Source: Microbacterium oxydans (GTDB taxonomy: Bacteria > Actinomycetota > Actinomycetes > Actinomycetales > Microbacteriaceae). Taken from it: a DNA stretch of 64,000 nt. Where the stretch lies: NCBI RefSeq assembly GCF_006540085.1, contig NZ_BJOG01000005.1:248001-312000 (forward strand), in the 5' to 3' direction. Under the pieces are notes generated by a model, which had not been told where the DNA came from, made no database searches, and worked only from the letters and a program-made list of their open reading frames with translations. Made by a program: the position numbers and the translations under genes. Shown piece after piece: positions 16,653-25,996 of this stretch (the stretch's first letter is position 1; every line of letters starts with the position of its first letter).

Positions 16653-17549
16653 ATGCCCGACACGCAGGTCCCTTCCGACGTGGTGTCGGCCCTGCCCGAA
16701 TGGTACCGCTCCACCGCCAGAGACCTGCCGTGGCGACGCCCCGAGTTTCACGACGAGTTCGGGGCCTGGGGTGTGCTCGTGAGCGAGTTCATGCTGCAGC
16801 AGACGCCGGTCGTGAGGGTCATCCCGCACCTCGATGCCTGGTTGAAGAGATGGCCGACGCCCGCGAGGATGGCCAGCGCATCGGCGGCGGACGTCGTGCA
16901 GCAGTGGGCGAACCTGGGCTATCCCCGGCGTGCGCTCTGGCTGCATCGCGCGGCCGTCGAGATCACCGACCGGCATGGCGGGGTCGTACCGCGCGGGGTG
17001 GACGACCTGCTGGCGCTGTCGGGTATCGGCGACTACACCGCCCGTGCCGTGGCCGTGTTCGCCTACGGCGACCGCCACCCGGTCGTCGACACGAACACCC
17101 GAAGGGTGCTCGCTCGTGCCGTCGAGGGCCGCGCACAGCCGGGCGCGCCGTCACGCCGAGACCTCGATCTGATGGCCTCGCTGCTGCCCGATGACATCGA
17201 TGCCGCTGCGATGTTCAACGCCGCGGCGATGGAACTCGGCGCCACCGTGTGCACGTCACGATCACCACGATGCGAGCTGTGCCCGTTGGCAGGCAGTTGC
17301 GCCTGGCTGGCGGCCGGCAGACCCGACACCGGGGATGAGCGGCGACGCCAGGCGGCGTACGAGGGGTCGGACAGACAGGCCCGCGGCGCGGTGCTGCGGC
17401 TGCTGCGGACCCTGGATCCGGAGCCTGTTCCGCTGGCGGCCGTGCTGCCGGACTGGCCTGACGCGGGTCAGCGGGATCGCGCCATCGACTCCCTCATCGC
17501 GGACGGCCTCGCGGAAGCCGACGGGTCAGCGCTGTTCCTGCCGCGCTGA
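16653..17549 (+). CDS. mutY: A/G-specific adenine glycosylase
   Basis: A 298-residue base-excision repair glycosylase removing adenine opposite 8-oxoguanine. The order is: LPWRRPEFHDEFGAWGVLVSEF (active-site Glu in SEFMLQQT, residue 44-48), the helix-hairpin-helix LLALSGIGDYTARAV near residue 120, catalytic Asp in HPVVDTNTRRV, and the iron-sulfur loop C-x6-C-x2-C-x5-C (CTSRSPRCELCPLAGSC) near residue 206. The C-terminal recognition domain is much reduced, as in other actinobacterial MutYs. It is a single-gene unit on the plus strand, breaking the rbfA-truB order of its minus-strand neighbours. Confidence 0.95.
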   Translation: MPDTQVPSDVVSALPEWYRSTARDLPWRRPEFHDEFGAWGVLVSEFMLQQTPVVRVIPHLDAWLKRWPTPARMASASAADVVQQWANLGYPRRALWLHRAAVEITDRHGGVVPRGVDDLLALSGIGDYTARAVAVFAYGDRHPVVDTNTRRVLARAVEGRAQPGAPSRRDLDLMASLLPDDIDAAAMFNAAAMELGATVCTSRSPRCELCPLAGSCAWLAAGRPDTGDERRRQAAYEGSDRQARGAVLRLLRTLDPEPVPLAAVLPDWPDAGQRDRAIDSLIADGLAEADGSALFLPR

Positions 17550-17600
17550 ACGTCTTCCGCAAGCGATCACGGCAGCCGACGCCTCGACGGGTCCGCACGC

Positions 17601-19640
17601 TCAGACGTGGTGATCCGTGCGATGCGCGAGCACCGTCAGCTCGACCCTGCTCCGCACGTCCAGCTTGACGAAGACCCGACCGAGGTGCACCTCCACGGTG
17701 CGTACCGAGACACGCAGCGCCTCCGCGATCTCGCGGTTCGCGGCTCCTCGGACGGCGCGCATCGCGACCTCCAGTTCGCGCGCCGTGAGCCGGAGCGCCC
17801 AGGCCGAACGGCACGCGGAGAGAGCCTCCGCCACGGGGAGGATGCTTCCTTCCCTGGCATCGAGGCGATCCAGCCTGTTCCGGATGGCTCTGGCCCAGGC
17901 GGTTGCGCCGGAGATCTCGAACAGCCGCTCCGCGTACTGGAGGTGGATCCTCGCTGACGCGTGATCGTCACGGATCGCCTGCTGCGTCCCGAGCATCATC
18001 TCCACCCGCGCCCTCGCGAACGGCGAAGTGAGAGTACGCGCGATCTCGCTCACCTCTTCGCTCTCGGAGGGCCACCGCCCGTCCCCCGCTGTCGCGATGC
18101 GTATCCGCAGCTCCTGCGCGAGGGCGATCTCGGGAGGCTCGACCGCCGCGGTCCTGACGCTCTCCTGACCGACGAACGCCATCTCCTCCAGCCCCGGCAC
18201 CACCAACGTCGGCTGCGGTGCGCCGCGATCGGACCAAAGCCGGAACGTCGCGGCAGCCTCGTCGAACGAACCGGCGAGGAACGAGCGGATGCCGCGGTCC
18301 ACGAGCAGATCGACCTTCACTCCCACGGGGAGGGCCGCCGTGAGCGAACGGGCGAAAGGCCCGAGCTCACCGAGCACGGCCACGTCGAGGCGCCGGGCGA
18401 GGACCACGCCGAGGCCGGCGAACGGCATCGCGATCGGAAGCCGGAGAGCCGATTGCATCAGTCGGTCGCGCGCAAGCCCGATGTCGCCCCGCCAGACCAG
18501 CAGCAGCACCTCGATGACCGCGCGATAGGCCTGGATGACCGGGCTGTTCTCGTACCCAGGGACGAGAGGATCGGGGCCGACGGACAGGACCGATCCATCG
18601 GTCGACAGCAGGCGGAGCGCACGATCGATGTCTCCGTCCGTCGCGGCGCGCAGTGCGCGGAGCATGCCCCCGCTCGCCGGACCGGCTCCACTCACGGCGT
18701 CGCCGCCGCGATCGCCCACGATGAGCCAGCACAACGCGACGGCGGGATCGCGGAGCTCATCGCCTGCATCCGCGCGGGCGGCCCCGTCTCGCAGGACATC
18801 GAGCCAGGTGCGCATCCCGATCCGGTCGCCGCGCTCGGCGCACAGGACGGCCGCGAGAGCAGCAGCCCTGGTCCAGTGGCGCCAGTCCTCCTGGTCGAGC
18901 GTTCTCGACCGCAGCGTGGTCGGATCGACGGCGGGTACTGCGCCCTGCACGAACGTTCGAGCGACGATCAGCGCGCCGAGGCCGGCGATCCGATGATGCG
19001 TGCTTCCGCGCGGATAGAGACCTCCCAGCCATGCTGCGGCCTCCGCAGCGAGTCCGGCGCTCAGGGCCGAGGCGCCGGCGACGAGACATGCCTCGTCCTT
19101 GGCATCGCCCACGGCGTGTCTATGCGCCTCGGTCGCGAGCAGCAGCGCACGGTCGGGTTGTCCGGCCTCGGAGAGCCGCCGGGCGAGCCGCGTGAGTCCA
19201 GGTGCGGTGGACGGGGCTCCCTCGAGTGAAGCCCGCGCCTGGTGCCAGTCCGCACTCGCGCGTTCGCCCCGAGCACGGAAGAGCGCGCTCAACCGCTGGT
19301 GAACCGCCGCAGTCCTGGCCGCGCAGGTCGTCGCCTGCACCCAGACGGACAGTCTCGCATCGACGAGCCGTGCGCGACCGGCGTGCACGAGCACGTGATC
19401 TGCGACAGATGCATCGGCCAGTTCGGTCGCCGTTCGTCCGTCGAAGGCGAGGAGGGGACCGAGAGCGTCGTCCAGGCGCACCGCGAGCGCGAGCAGCAGC
19501 TCACGATCACGTTCGTCGAGTTCCAGGTCGGCGAACCGGAGCGCGATGGCCGGCACCAGCGGGAGCGGCGTCGGCAACGACTGCAGCCCGTGACGTTGAG
19601 CCGGTGTCAGACGCTGGACCACCTCGCGAATCGTCGGCAC
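17601..19640 (-). CDS. LuxR-type transcriptional regulator, start uncertain
   Basis: At least 679 residues, ending in a clear LuxR/FixJ HTH: LTARELEVAMRAVRGAANREIAEALRVS, then VRTVEVHLGRVFVKLD. The rest is a helical, Ala/Leu-rich TPR-like sensor region resembling large LuxR regulators, but no Walker A or B is visible, so the NTPase part of that class appears absent. The first standard start is a GTG at 19640 without a good ribosome site. In the same frame the sequence stays coding-like for another 46 codons up to an ATC at 19776-19778 that has a GAGGGGG ribosome site 8 nt ahead, so the true start may be non-canonical. It lies directly after rbfA on the same strand. Targets unknown. Confidence 0.8.
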   Translation of the reverse strand: MPTIREVVQRLTPAQRHGLQSLPTPLPLVPAIALRFADLELDERDRELLLALAVRLDDALGPLLAFDGRTATELADASVADHVLVHAGRARLVDARLSVWVQATTCAARTAAVHQRLSALFRARGERASADWHQARASLEGAPSTAPGLTRLARRLSEAGQPDRALLLATEAHRHAVGDAKDEACLVAGASALSAGLAAEAAAWLGGLYPRGSTHHRIAGLGALIVARTFVQGAVPAVDPTTLRSRTLDQEDWRHWTRAAALAAVLCAERGDRIGMRTWLDVLRDGAARADAGDELRDPAVALCWLIVGDRGGDAVSGAGPASGGMLRALRAATDGDIDRALRLLSTDGSVLSVGPDPLVPGYENSPVIQAYRAVIEVLLLVWRGDIGLARDRLMQSALRLPIAMPFAGLGVVLARRLDVAVLGELGPFARSLTAALPVGVKVDLLVDRGIRSFLAGSFDEAAATFRLWSDRGAPQPTLVVPGLEEMAFVGQESVRTAAVEPPEIALAQELRIRIATAGDGRWPSESEEVSEIARTLTSPFARARVEMMLGTQQAIRDDHASARIHLQYAERLFEISGATAWARAIRNRLDRLDAREGSILPVAEALSACRSAWALRLTARELEVAMRAVRGAANREIAEALRVSVRTVEVHLGRVFVKLDVRSRVELTVLAHRTDHHV

Positions 19641-19840
19641 GTCGCCATCGACGGCGTCGGACAGACGCGCGAGAACGTGCGGAGCGCATCCGAGATCCTG
19701 CTCGAGGAGATCCGCCAGGAGAAGTCCGGCCGCGGCGGGCGCGACGAACGGCCCCCCAGTCGTGTCCGTACCCTCGATGCGCCGATCCCCCTCAGCTTCG
19801 CGGGATCGGGTCCCGCGGAGCCGAGCGTATCAAACGGCTC

Positions 19841-20266
19841 TCACTCCGAGTCGTCTTCCGTGCGGTAGGGGTCGGCGTCGCCGGCGTGCGAAGCCGAAGA
19901 AGCCAGCTTCGCGACATCCGCATCGCGCTGCTGCGCCTCGCGGAGCAACGCACCGATGTGGTCGGCGTTCTCCGGCAGCGCGTCCGGGATGAACTCGAGC
20001 GTCGGCACGAGTCGTGTGCTCAGCTGTCGTCCGACCTCGCTGCGCAGCATGCCGGTCGCGGAGGTCAACGCGGCTCCGCTGGAGATGCGCTCCTCCTCCG
20101 TGCCGAGCACCGTGTAGAACACGGACGCGTGCTGGAGGTCTCCGCTCACACGGACGTCGGTGATGGTGACGAAGCCGAGGCGTGGATCGCGCAGCCCCTT
20201 CTCCAGCCTCTCCGCGAGGATCACGCGGATTCGATCCGCAAGTCGGGCCTGTCGTTCGCCTGCCAT
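19841..20266 (-). CDS. rbfA: Ribosome-binding factor A
   Basis: A 141-residue 30S maturation factor that binds the 5' end helix of 16S rRNA. Typical features are the N-terminal ERQARLADRIRVILAERLEKGLRDPRLG, the KH-like core with FVTITDVRVSGDLQHASVFYTVLG, and the RLVPTLEFIPD segment. The last 20 residues are acidic and variable. GGGAGAG precedes the ATG. It follows infB by 98 bp, a gap filled by an 18-bp inverted repeat. Confidence 0.95.
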   Translation of the reverse strand: MAGERQARLADRIRVILAERLEKGLRDPRLGFVTITDVRVSGDLQHASVFYTVLGTEEERISSGAALTSATGMLRSEVGRQLSTRLVPTLEFIPDALPENADHIGALLREAQQRDADVAKLASSASHAGDADPYRTEDDSE

Positions 20267-20293
20267 TGTTCTCTCCCTGTCCAGGAACCCTCA

Positions 20294-20346
20294 GGGCGTC
20301 CCCCGTCTCCCACGAACCGGAAGGAACGGGGAGACGGGGAACGCCC
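20294..20346 (-). terminator. 18-bp inverted repeat between infB and rbfA
   Basis: 20294-20311 (GGGCGTCCCCCGTCTCCC) pairs with 20329-20346 with one mismatch, loop 17 nt. It lies 18 nt past the infB stop and 28 nt before rbfA. It could be a partial terminator lowering rbfA and LuxR-gene expression relative to infB, or an RNA-processing stem. Confidence 0.65.
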
Positions 20347-20364
20347 GAGAGTGTTTCGAATAGA

Positions 20365-23115
20365 TCAGCCGCGAGGCTTCTCGATGAGCTCGGTCGTCTC
20401 GATCTCGTCACCGATCTGGATGTCGTTGTACTTCCCGAGTCCGATACCGGCCTCGTAGTCCGTACGGACCTCGGTGACATCGTCCTTGAAGCGACGCAGC
20501 GACTCGATGGCGAGACCATCGGCGATGACGACGCCGTCGCGGATGACGCGAGCCTTGGCGTTGCGGGTGATCGTTCCCGATCGCACGATGACACCGGCGA
20601 TGTTGCCGAACTTCGAGGAGCGGAACACCTCGCGGATCTCGGCGACACCCGACTGGACCTCTTCGTACTCCGGCTTGAGCATGCCCTTGAGCGAGCTCTC
20701 GATCTCGTCGATCGCGTTGTAGATGACGGAGTAGAAGCGGATGTCCACGCCTTCACGAGCGGCGCGCTCGCGCGCCTTCGTGTCCGGGCGGACGTTGAAG
20801 CCCACGATGATCGCGTTGTCGATCGTCGCCAGGTTCACGTCGGACTCGGTGATCGCGCCGACACCGCGGTGGATGATGCGCAGCTGCACCGAGTCGTCGA
20901 CCTCGATCTTGAGCAGCGACTCCTCGAGTGCCTCGACGGCACCGGAGACGTCACCCTTGATGATGAGGTTGAGAGATTCGACCTTGCCCTCTTCGAGAGC
21001 ACGGGTGAAGTCCTCGAGCGAGATGCGCTTGCGGGCCTTGGCCAGCTGGGCGTTGCGCTCGACCGCTTCACGCTTCTCAGCGATCTGACGGGCCATGCGG
21101 TCTTCCTCGGTGACGATGAAGACGTCGCCGGCGCGCGGTACGGAGTTCAGACCCTGCACCTGGACCGGACGCGACGGGTAGGCCTCGAGGACCTGCTCGC
21201 CGTTCTCGTCGGCCATCGCACGCACACGGCCGTAGGCCGTACCCGCGACGATCGCGTCGCCGACCCGGAGCGTTCCGGACTGGATGAGCACCGTGGCGAC
21301 CGAACCGCGACCCTTGTCGAGCTTCGCCTCGATGGCGACACCGCGAGCGGCCTTGTTCGGGTTCGCGGTCAGGTCGAGGCCGGCATCCGCCGTGAGCAGC
21401 ACGGCATCCAGGAGATCCTGGATACCCGTGTTCGCCCGAGCGGAGACGTCGACGAACATGACGTCGCCACCGAACTCCTCGGCGACGAGACCATACTCGG
21501 TCAGCTGCTGACGCACCTTCGAGGGGTTGGCGTCGGGCTTGTCGACCTTGTTCACCGCGACCACGATCGGCACGTTCGCCGCCTGTGCGTGGTTCAGCGC
21601 CTCGACCGTCTGCGGCATGATGCCGTCGTCGGCTGCGACCACGAGGATCGCGAGGTCGGTGACCTGCGCACCACGGGCACGCATGGCGGTGAACGCCTCG
21701 TGACCCGGGGTGTCGATGAACGTGATGGCTCGCTCGATGCCCTCGTGCTCGGTCCAGACCTGGTAGGCACCGATGTGCTGGGTGATGCCGCCGGCTTCTC
21801 CCTCGATGACGTTGGTCTGACGGATCGCGTCGAGCAGTCGCGTCTTACCGTGGTCGACGTGACCCATGACGGTGACGACGGGAGGACGGATCTCGAGGTC
21901 TTCCTCGCTCTCCGCCTCCAGCTCGGCCTCGAGGTCGAGACCGAAGCCCTCGAGGAGCTCCTTGTCCTCGTCCTCGGGCGAGACCATCTGGATCTTGTAA
22001 CCGAGCTCCTCGCCCAGCACCTCGAACGTCGCCTCGTCCAGCGACTCGGTGGCCGTGGCCATCTCGCCGAGGTTGAAGAGGATCGTCACGAGGGTTCCGG
22101 GCTGCACCGTGTAGCCGGTCAGCGTCTCGATCTTGTCCGCGAAGTCCGCGATCGATGCGCCGCGACGCATGCGGATGATCTCTCCGTTGCCGCGGGTGAC
22201 GTTGACGCCACCGACGACCGGAGCACTCCGCATCTCGAACTCTTGCCGCTTCGCCCGCCGCGACTTGCGCTGCTTGCTCTTGCCGCCGCCCTTACCGAAG
22301 GCACCTGCCGTGCCACCGCCGGGTCCACGGCCGCGACCGCCGCCACCACCGGGACGACCGGCGAAACCGCCGCCGGGACGTGCACCGGGGCCGCCTGCTC
22401 CACCGGGTCCACCGGCGCCGCCGGGACGACCGGGGCCTCCGGGACGCTGCTGGAACGGAGCACCGGGACGACCACCCTGGCCACCGCGGGGTGCACCAGG
22501 ACGAGGCGAGCCGGGCCGAGGCGCACCCGGACGGGGTGCACCGGGACGAGGCGCCTGAGGACGCGGGATGTTGCCCGGAGTCGGACGCTGGCCCATGCCC
22601 TGCGCCGAGGCGAAGGGGTTGTTGCCGGGACGGGGACCGGCGGGACGCTGGCCCATGCCCTGCGCGGACGAGAAGGGGTTGTTACCCGGACGCGGAGCGC
22701 CCGGAGTCGGTGCACTGCTCTCGGCGGGTGCGGCCGCCTCCGGAGCTGCAGGCGCGGGGGCCGCTGCTGCAGGTGCAGGAGTCGGGTCCGCGGGTGCCGG
22801 AGCAGCGGGGGCCGGAGCCTCCGGGGCGGGCTTGGGACCGGGCTTGGGGCCGGGCTTCGGGCCCGGCTTGGCGCCGGAACCCACACCGGGCTTCGCCGCA
22901 GACGCTGCCGGCTTCGCGGCCGGAGCAGCAGGGGCTGCGCTCTTGAGCGAGCTGTCGGCCTCGATCGCCGCGCGCAGCTTGCGCGCCACCGGCGGTTCGA
23001 TGGTCGAAGAGGGGCTCTTCACGAACTCGCCGAGTTCCTTGAGCTTTGCAAGTGCGATCTTGCTGTCGACGCCGAGTTCGGCGGCGATCTCATGTACGCG
23101 TGGTTTACCAGCCAC
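20365..23115 (-). CDS. infB: Translation initiation factor IF-2
   Basis: A 916-residue GTPase that brings initiator tRNA to the 30S subunit. The N-terminus has the IF2_N helix bundle ([26 protein letters not shown]), then about 230 residues rich in Ala, Pro, Gly and Arg, including two copies of an [16 protein letters not shown] unit, then the G domain: [19 protein letters not shown] (G1) near residue 417, [10 protein letters not shown] (G3), [10 protein letters not shown] (G4), followed by the translation-factor and C-terminal tRNA-binding domains. The start is GTG at 23115 with AGGAGA 5 nt before it. Belongs to the nusA-ylxR-infB-rbfA group. Confidence 0.97.
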   Translation of the reverse strand: MAGKPRVHEIAAELGVDSKIALAKLKELGEFVKSPSSTIEPPVARKLRAAIEADSSLKSAAPAAPAAKPAASAAKPGVGSGAKPGPKPGPKPGPKPAPEAPAPAAPAPADPTPAPAAAAPAPAAPEAAAPAESSAPTPGAPRPGNNPFSSAQGMGQRPAGPRPGNNPFASAQGMGQRPTPGNIPRPQAPRPGAPRPGAPRPGSPRPGAPRGGQGGRPGAPFQQRPGGPGRPGGAGGPGGAGGPGARPGGGFAGRPGGGGGRGRGPGGGTAGAFGKGGGKSKQRKSRRAKRQEFEMRSAPVVGGVNVTRGNGEIIRMRRGASIADFADKIETLTGYTVQPGTLVTILFNLGEMATATESLDEATFEVLGEELGYKIQMVSPEDEDKELLEGFGLDLEAELEAESEEDLEIRPPVVTVMGHVDHGKTRLLDAIRQTNVIEGEAGGITQHIGAYQVWTEHEGIERAITFIDTPGHEAFTAMRARGAQVTDLAILVVAADDGIMPQTVEALNHAQAANVPIVVAVNKVDKPDANPSKVRQQLTEYGLVAEEFGGDVMFVDVSARANTGIQDLLDAVLLTADAGLDLTANPNKAARGVAIEAKLDKGRGSVATVLIQSGTLRVGDAIVAGTAYGRVRAMADENGEQVLEAYPSRPVQVQGLNSVPRAGDVFIVTEEDRMARQIAEKREAVERNAQLAKARKRISLEDFTRALEEGKVESLNLIIKGDVSGAVEALEESLLKIEVDDSVQLRIIHRGVGAITESDVNLATIDNAIIVGFNVRPDTKARERAAREGVDIRFYSVIYNAIDEIESSLKGMLKPEYEEVQSGVAEIREVFRSSKFGNIAGVIVRSGTITRNAKARVIRDGVVIADGLAIESLRRFKDDVTEVRTDYEAGIGLGKYNDIQIGDEIETTELIEKPRG

Positions 23116-23209
23116 AATTCTCCTGTCTGAGTCGGTCCACCCAGACAGGGCAGACCACTAGTCGCGGACGGGTCTCATTTCGAGCCGTTCACTTTGTTTC
23201 CATAGCTGT

Positions 23210-23464
23210 TCAGCCTTTGTTTCTTGGTGGGTGCTGTTCGAAGGTCCGTGTGTCCAGCTGAGTGTTCACACGCAGTGCTCGTCCGAAGGCTCGTCGCCGC
23301 AGAGCGGCCTCCATGCATTCGGGTGTCGGATGCACCCACGCGCCGCGCCCCGGCAGGACAGCACGCTCATCGGGGATGAGGGTGTCGTTCTGGGCAACCA
23401 CCCGGAGAAGGGCGGAGCGGGGAGCACGCGTGCGACAACCGACGCACGTTCGTACGGGTTCCAT
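23210..23464 (-). CDS. ylxR: YlxR family RNA-binding protein
   Basis: An 84-residue protein of the YlxR/DUF448 family. The family signature is present at the start, [19 protein letters not shown], with the later [27 protein letters not shown] helix. I chose the ATG at 23464 because it lies just ahead of the CVGCR motif and has an AGGTG site. YlxR proteins bind RNase P RNA in some species and affect transcription in others; the role here is inferred from its fixed position between nusA and infB. Confidence 0.92.
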   Translation of the reverse strand: MEPVRTCVGCRTRAPRSALLRVVAQNDTLIPDERAVLPGRGAWVHPTPECMEAALRRRAFGRALRVNTQLDTRTFEQHPPRNKG

Positions 23465-23525
23465 CTTACACCTGCGTTTCACCCCGCCTCGCCCGTTCCC
23501 GGGCGCGGCGGAAGGCCGAAGCCGG

Positions 23526-24509
23526 TCAGTCGAGGACGCTGTCCGGCTGGATGTCGATCTTCGCCCCCGTGAGCTTGGCGGCCAGGCGGGCATTCTGGCC
23601 CTCCTTGCCGATCGCGAGCGACAGCTGGTAGTCGGGCACCAGCGCGCGGACGGCCTTGGTGCCGGCATCCAGCACGAAAGAGCTCGTGACCTTGGCGGGT
23701 GAAAGCGCGTGCGCCACGAAGGTCGGGAGGTCCGCGTCGTAGTCGACGATGTCGATCTTCTCGCCGGCGAGCTCCTCGGTCACCGCGCGCACACGACGAC
23801 CCAGCTCACCGATGCAGGCGCCCTTGGCATTGATCGAGGGGTCGTTCGCCTTCACCGCGATCTTCGTGCGGTGTCCGGCCTCCCGGGCCAGCGCCACGAT
23901 CTCGACCAGACCGGCCGCGATCTCCGGCACCTCCAGGGCGAAGAGCTTGCGGACGAGCCCAGGGTGCGTACGCGAGACGGTGATCTGCGGGCCCTTGAGG
24001 CCCTTGGCCACACTCGTGACGTAGACGCGCAGGCGCGAGCCGTGCGTGTACTCCTCGCCGGGCACCTGCTCCTCAGGGGGAAGGATCGCCTCGACGGAGC
24101 CGAGGTCGACGTGGATCATGCGGGGATTCGGGCCCTGCTGGATCACGCCGGCGACGATGTCGCCTTCCTTGTCCTTGAAGTCGCCGAGCACGACGTCGTC
24201 CGCGATGTCACGGAGACGCTGGCTGATGACCTGCTTGGCGGCGAAGGCGGCGATGCGGCCGAAGTCATCCGGCGTCGCGTCCTCTTCGCCGATGATCGCG
24301 CCCTCTTCGTCCTTGACGACCTGCAGGACGGCGACATGGCCGGTCTTGCGGTCGAGGTCGACGCGGACACCCTCGGGCGTGACGCCGTCGGCTGCGACGT
24401 GCTTGGAGTACGCGGTCAGGATCGCCTGCTCGATGATGGCGACGAGCTCATCGAAGGGAATCGCCTTCTCCTTCTCGATCCCTCGCAGCAGACTCAGTTC
24501 GATGTCCAT
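23526..24509 (-). CDS. nusA: Transcription termination/antitermination factor NusA
   Basis: A 327-residue protein binding RNA polymerase and nascent RNA. Domain order: the N-terminal polymerase-binding domain ([31 protein letters not shown]), S1 (about residues 110-185, with [11 protein letters not shown]), KH1 ([20 protein letters not shown] onward) and KH2 ([11 protein letters not shown] to [15 protein letters not shown]). The acidic repeats of gamma-proteobacterial NusA are absent, as expected for actinobacteria. GAGAGG lies 5 nt before the ATG. The usual upstream gene rimP is missing; instead a divergent amine oxidase gene begins 131 bp away. Confidence 0.96.
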   Translation of the reverse strand: MDIELSLLRGIEKEKAIPFDELVAIIEQAILTAYSKHVAADGVTPEGVRVDLDRKTGHVAVLQVVKDEEGAIIGEEDATPDDFGRIAAFAAKQVISQRLRDIADDVVLGDFKDKEGDIVAGVIQQGPNPRMIHVDLGSVEAILPPEEQVPGEEYTHGSRLRVYVTSVAKGLKGPQITVSRTHPGLVRKLFALEVPEIAAGLVEIVALAREAGHRTKIAVKANDPSINAKGACIGELGRRVRAVTEELAGEKIDIVDYDADLPTFVAHALSPAKVTSSFVLDAGTKAVRALVPDYQLSLAIGKEGQNARLAAKLTGAKIDIQPDSVLD

Positions 24510-24640
24510 GACGGCCTCTCTATTCAGCTCTCGTCGCGCCTGTTCGCACGCGCGACATCCGTACCACGATACCCTGTGCCCACCGGCTCCCGCACGGCGG
24601 CGGCGGTGGCGGAATCCCGGAGCCGCTCGAGGAGGAGCAC

Positions 24641-25996
24641 GTGAGCACATTCGACACGGTCGTGATCGGCGCAGGCATGTCGGGGCTCACGAGCGCCCGG
24701 ATGCTCGCCGACGCCGGTCAGCGCGTCGTGGTCCTCGAGGGGCGCGACCGCATCGGAGGCCGCATGCACACCGACCGCAGCGCCGGATTCCCGGTCGATC
24801 TCGGCGCCTCATGGATCCACGGCATCGAGAACTCCCCGCTGTGGGACCTCGTGCATGCGCTGCGCATCCCGGCGATCGAGTACACGGTGGGCAGCTTCCA
24901 GGTCGGAGGTCGCCCGATCGAGAACTACGACGGCGAGGGCCGCCGTCTGGACGAAGCCGCGACCGCGCAGTGGGTCAGCGACGTCGACCTGGCCGACCGC
25001 CTGCTCGTGGAGGAGATCGCCGCATCCTCCTCCGGCGACACGTACCTGGACGTCACGGAGCGCGCTCTGGACAGGTCGGGGCTCTCCCCTGATCGCATCG
25101 ACGACATCCGCGAGTTCTTCCGCCATCGCGTCGAGGAGCAGTGCGGCGCCTGGATCGGCGATCTCGATGCCCATGGCCTCGATGAGGATGCGATCGAGGG
25201 CGACGAGGTCATCTTCCCCCGCGGTTACGACGAGCTCCCCCGCCGCATCGCAGACGGCCTCGATGTGCGCCTGGAGACGGTCGTGACCCGCGTGAGCCGT
25301 TCCGCAGCGGGCGTCGTCGTGCGCGCCGGTGATACCGAGTACCGCGCGGACCGCGTCATCGTCACCGTGCCGCTCGGGGTCCTCAAGGCGGGAACGATCT
25401 CGTTCGATCCCGAGCTCCCCGAAGCGGTCTCCGGCCCTATCTCCCGCCTCGGGATGGGCGTGTTCAACAAGGTGTTCGTCCAGTTCCCCGAGCGCTTCTG
25501 GGACGAGGAGACGTACGTGATCCGCGCACTCGGAGACGCCGGCGAGCACTGGCACTCCTGGTACGACGTATCTGCAGTGAGCGGGATCCCCACGCTCCTC
25601 ACCTTCGCCGCCGGCCCTTTCGGTCGTCGGATGCAGGACCTCGCTGATGCCGAGATCGTCGCCGACGCGGTCAGCGCTCTCCACGTCCTCTACCGAGACG
25701 CCGTCGGTGAACCGCTCGCGCACTGGGTCACGCGTTGGGGCGAGGACGAGTTCTCGAACGGCTCGTACTCCCACCTCGCCCTGGGATCGACGCACCACGA
25801 TCACGATGCTCTGGCGGGGCCCGTCGACGGGGTGCTGCACTTCGCCGGCGAAGCCACCTGGGGCGATGAGCCGGCCACGGTCGGGGCGGCGTTCTACTCC
25901 GGCCACCGCGCTGCGGAGCGCATCCTCGATCGCCCGGTCGATCTCGCCGACTTCGCCGCCCGCATCACCGCGCGGGAGCAGACGGTAGGGCGTTGA
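24641..25996 (+). CDS. FAD-dependent amine oxidase
   Basis: A 451-residue flavin monoamine oxidase family enzyme, oxidising an amine with O2 to an aldehyde or imine. The dinucleotide-binding fold VVIGAGMSGLTSARMLADAG starts at residue 7, followed by the acidic ribose-binding VVLEGRDRIGGRMHT and DLGASWIHG near 50-60; the FAD-closing motif FAGEATWGDEPATVGAAFYSG is at the C-terminus. A GGAGGAG site precedes the GTG start. Polyamine or aromatic-amine substrates are possible; no pathway partner is adjacent. Its last 32 bp overlap the convergent LOG-family gene. Confidence 0.88.
   Translation: MSTFDTVVIGAGMSGLTSARMLADAGQRVVVLEGRDRIGGRMHTDRSAGFPVDLGASWIHGIENSPLWDLVHALRIPAIEYTVGSFQVGGRPIENYDGEGRRLDEAATAQWVSDVDLADRLLVEEIAASSSGDTYLDVTERALDRSGLSPDRIDDIREFFRHRVEEQCGAWIGDLDAHGLDEDAIEGDEVIFPRGYDELPRRIADGLDVRLETVVTRVSRSAAGVVVRAGDTEYRADRVIVTVPLGVLKAGTISFDPELPEAVSGPISRLGMGVFNKVFVQFPERFWDEETYVIRALGDAGEHWHSWYDVSAVSGIPTLLTFAAGPFGRRMQDLADAEIVADAVSALHVLYRDAVGEPLAHWVTRWGEDEFSNGSYSHLALGSTHHDHDALAGPVDGVLHFAGEATWGDEPATVGAAFYSGHRAAERILDRPVDLADFAARITAREQTVGR

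Noticed and set aside
22370-22560. Dense GC-rich repeats that could suggest a repeat array
   Set aside because: They are the codons of the Gly/Arg/Pro-rich linker of IF-2, in frame and with no regular spacer structure, so not a CRISPR or mobile repeat.
20182-23130. A 982-codon open frame on the plus strand across infB
   Set aside because: It is antisense to a certain infB gene, is rich in Asp, Arg, Val and Thr as expected from the complement of a GC-rich gene, and matches no family.
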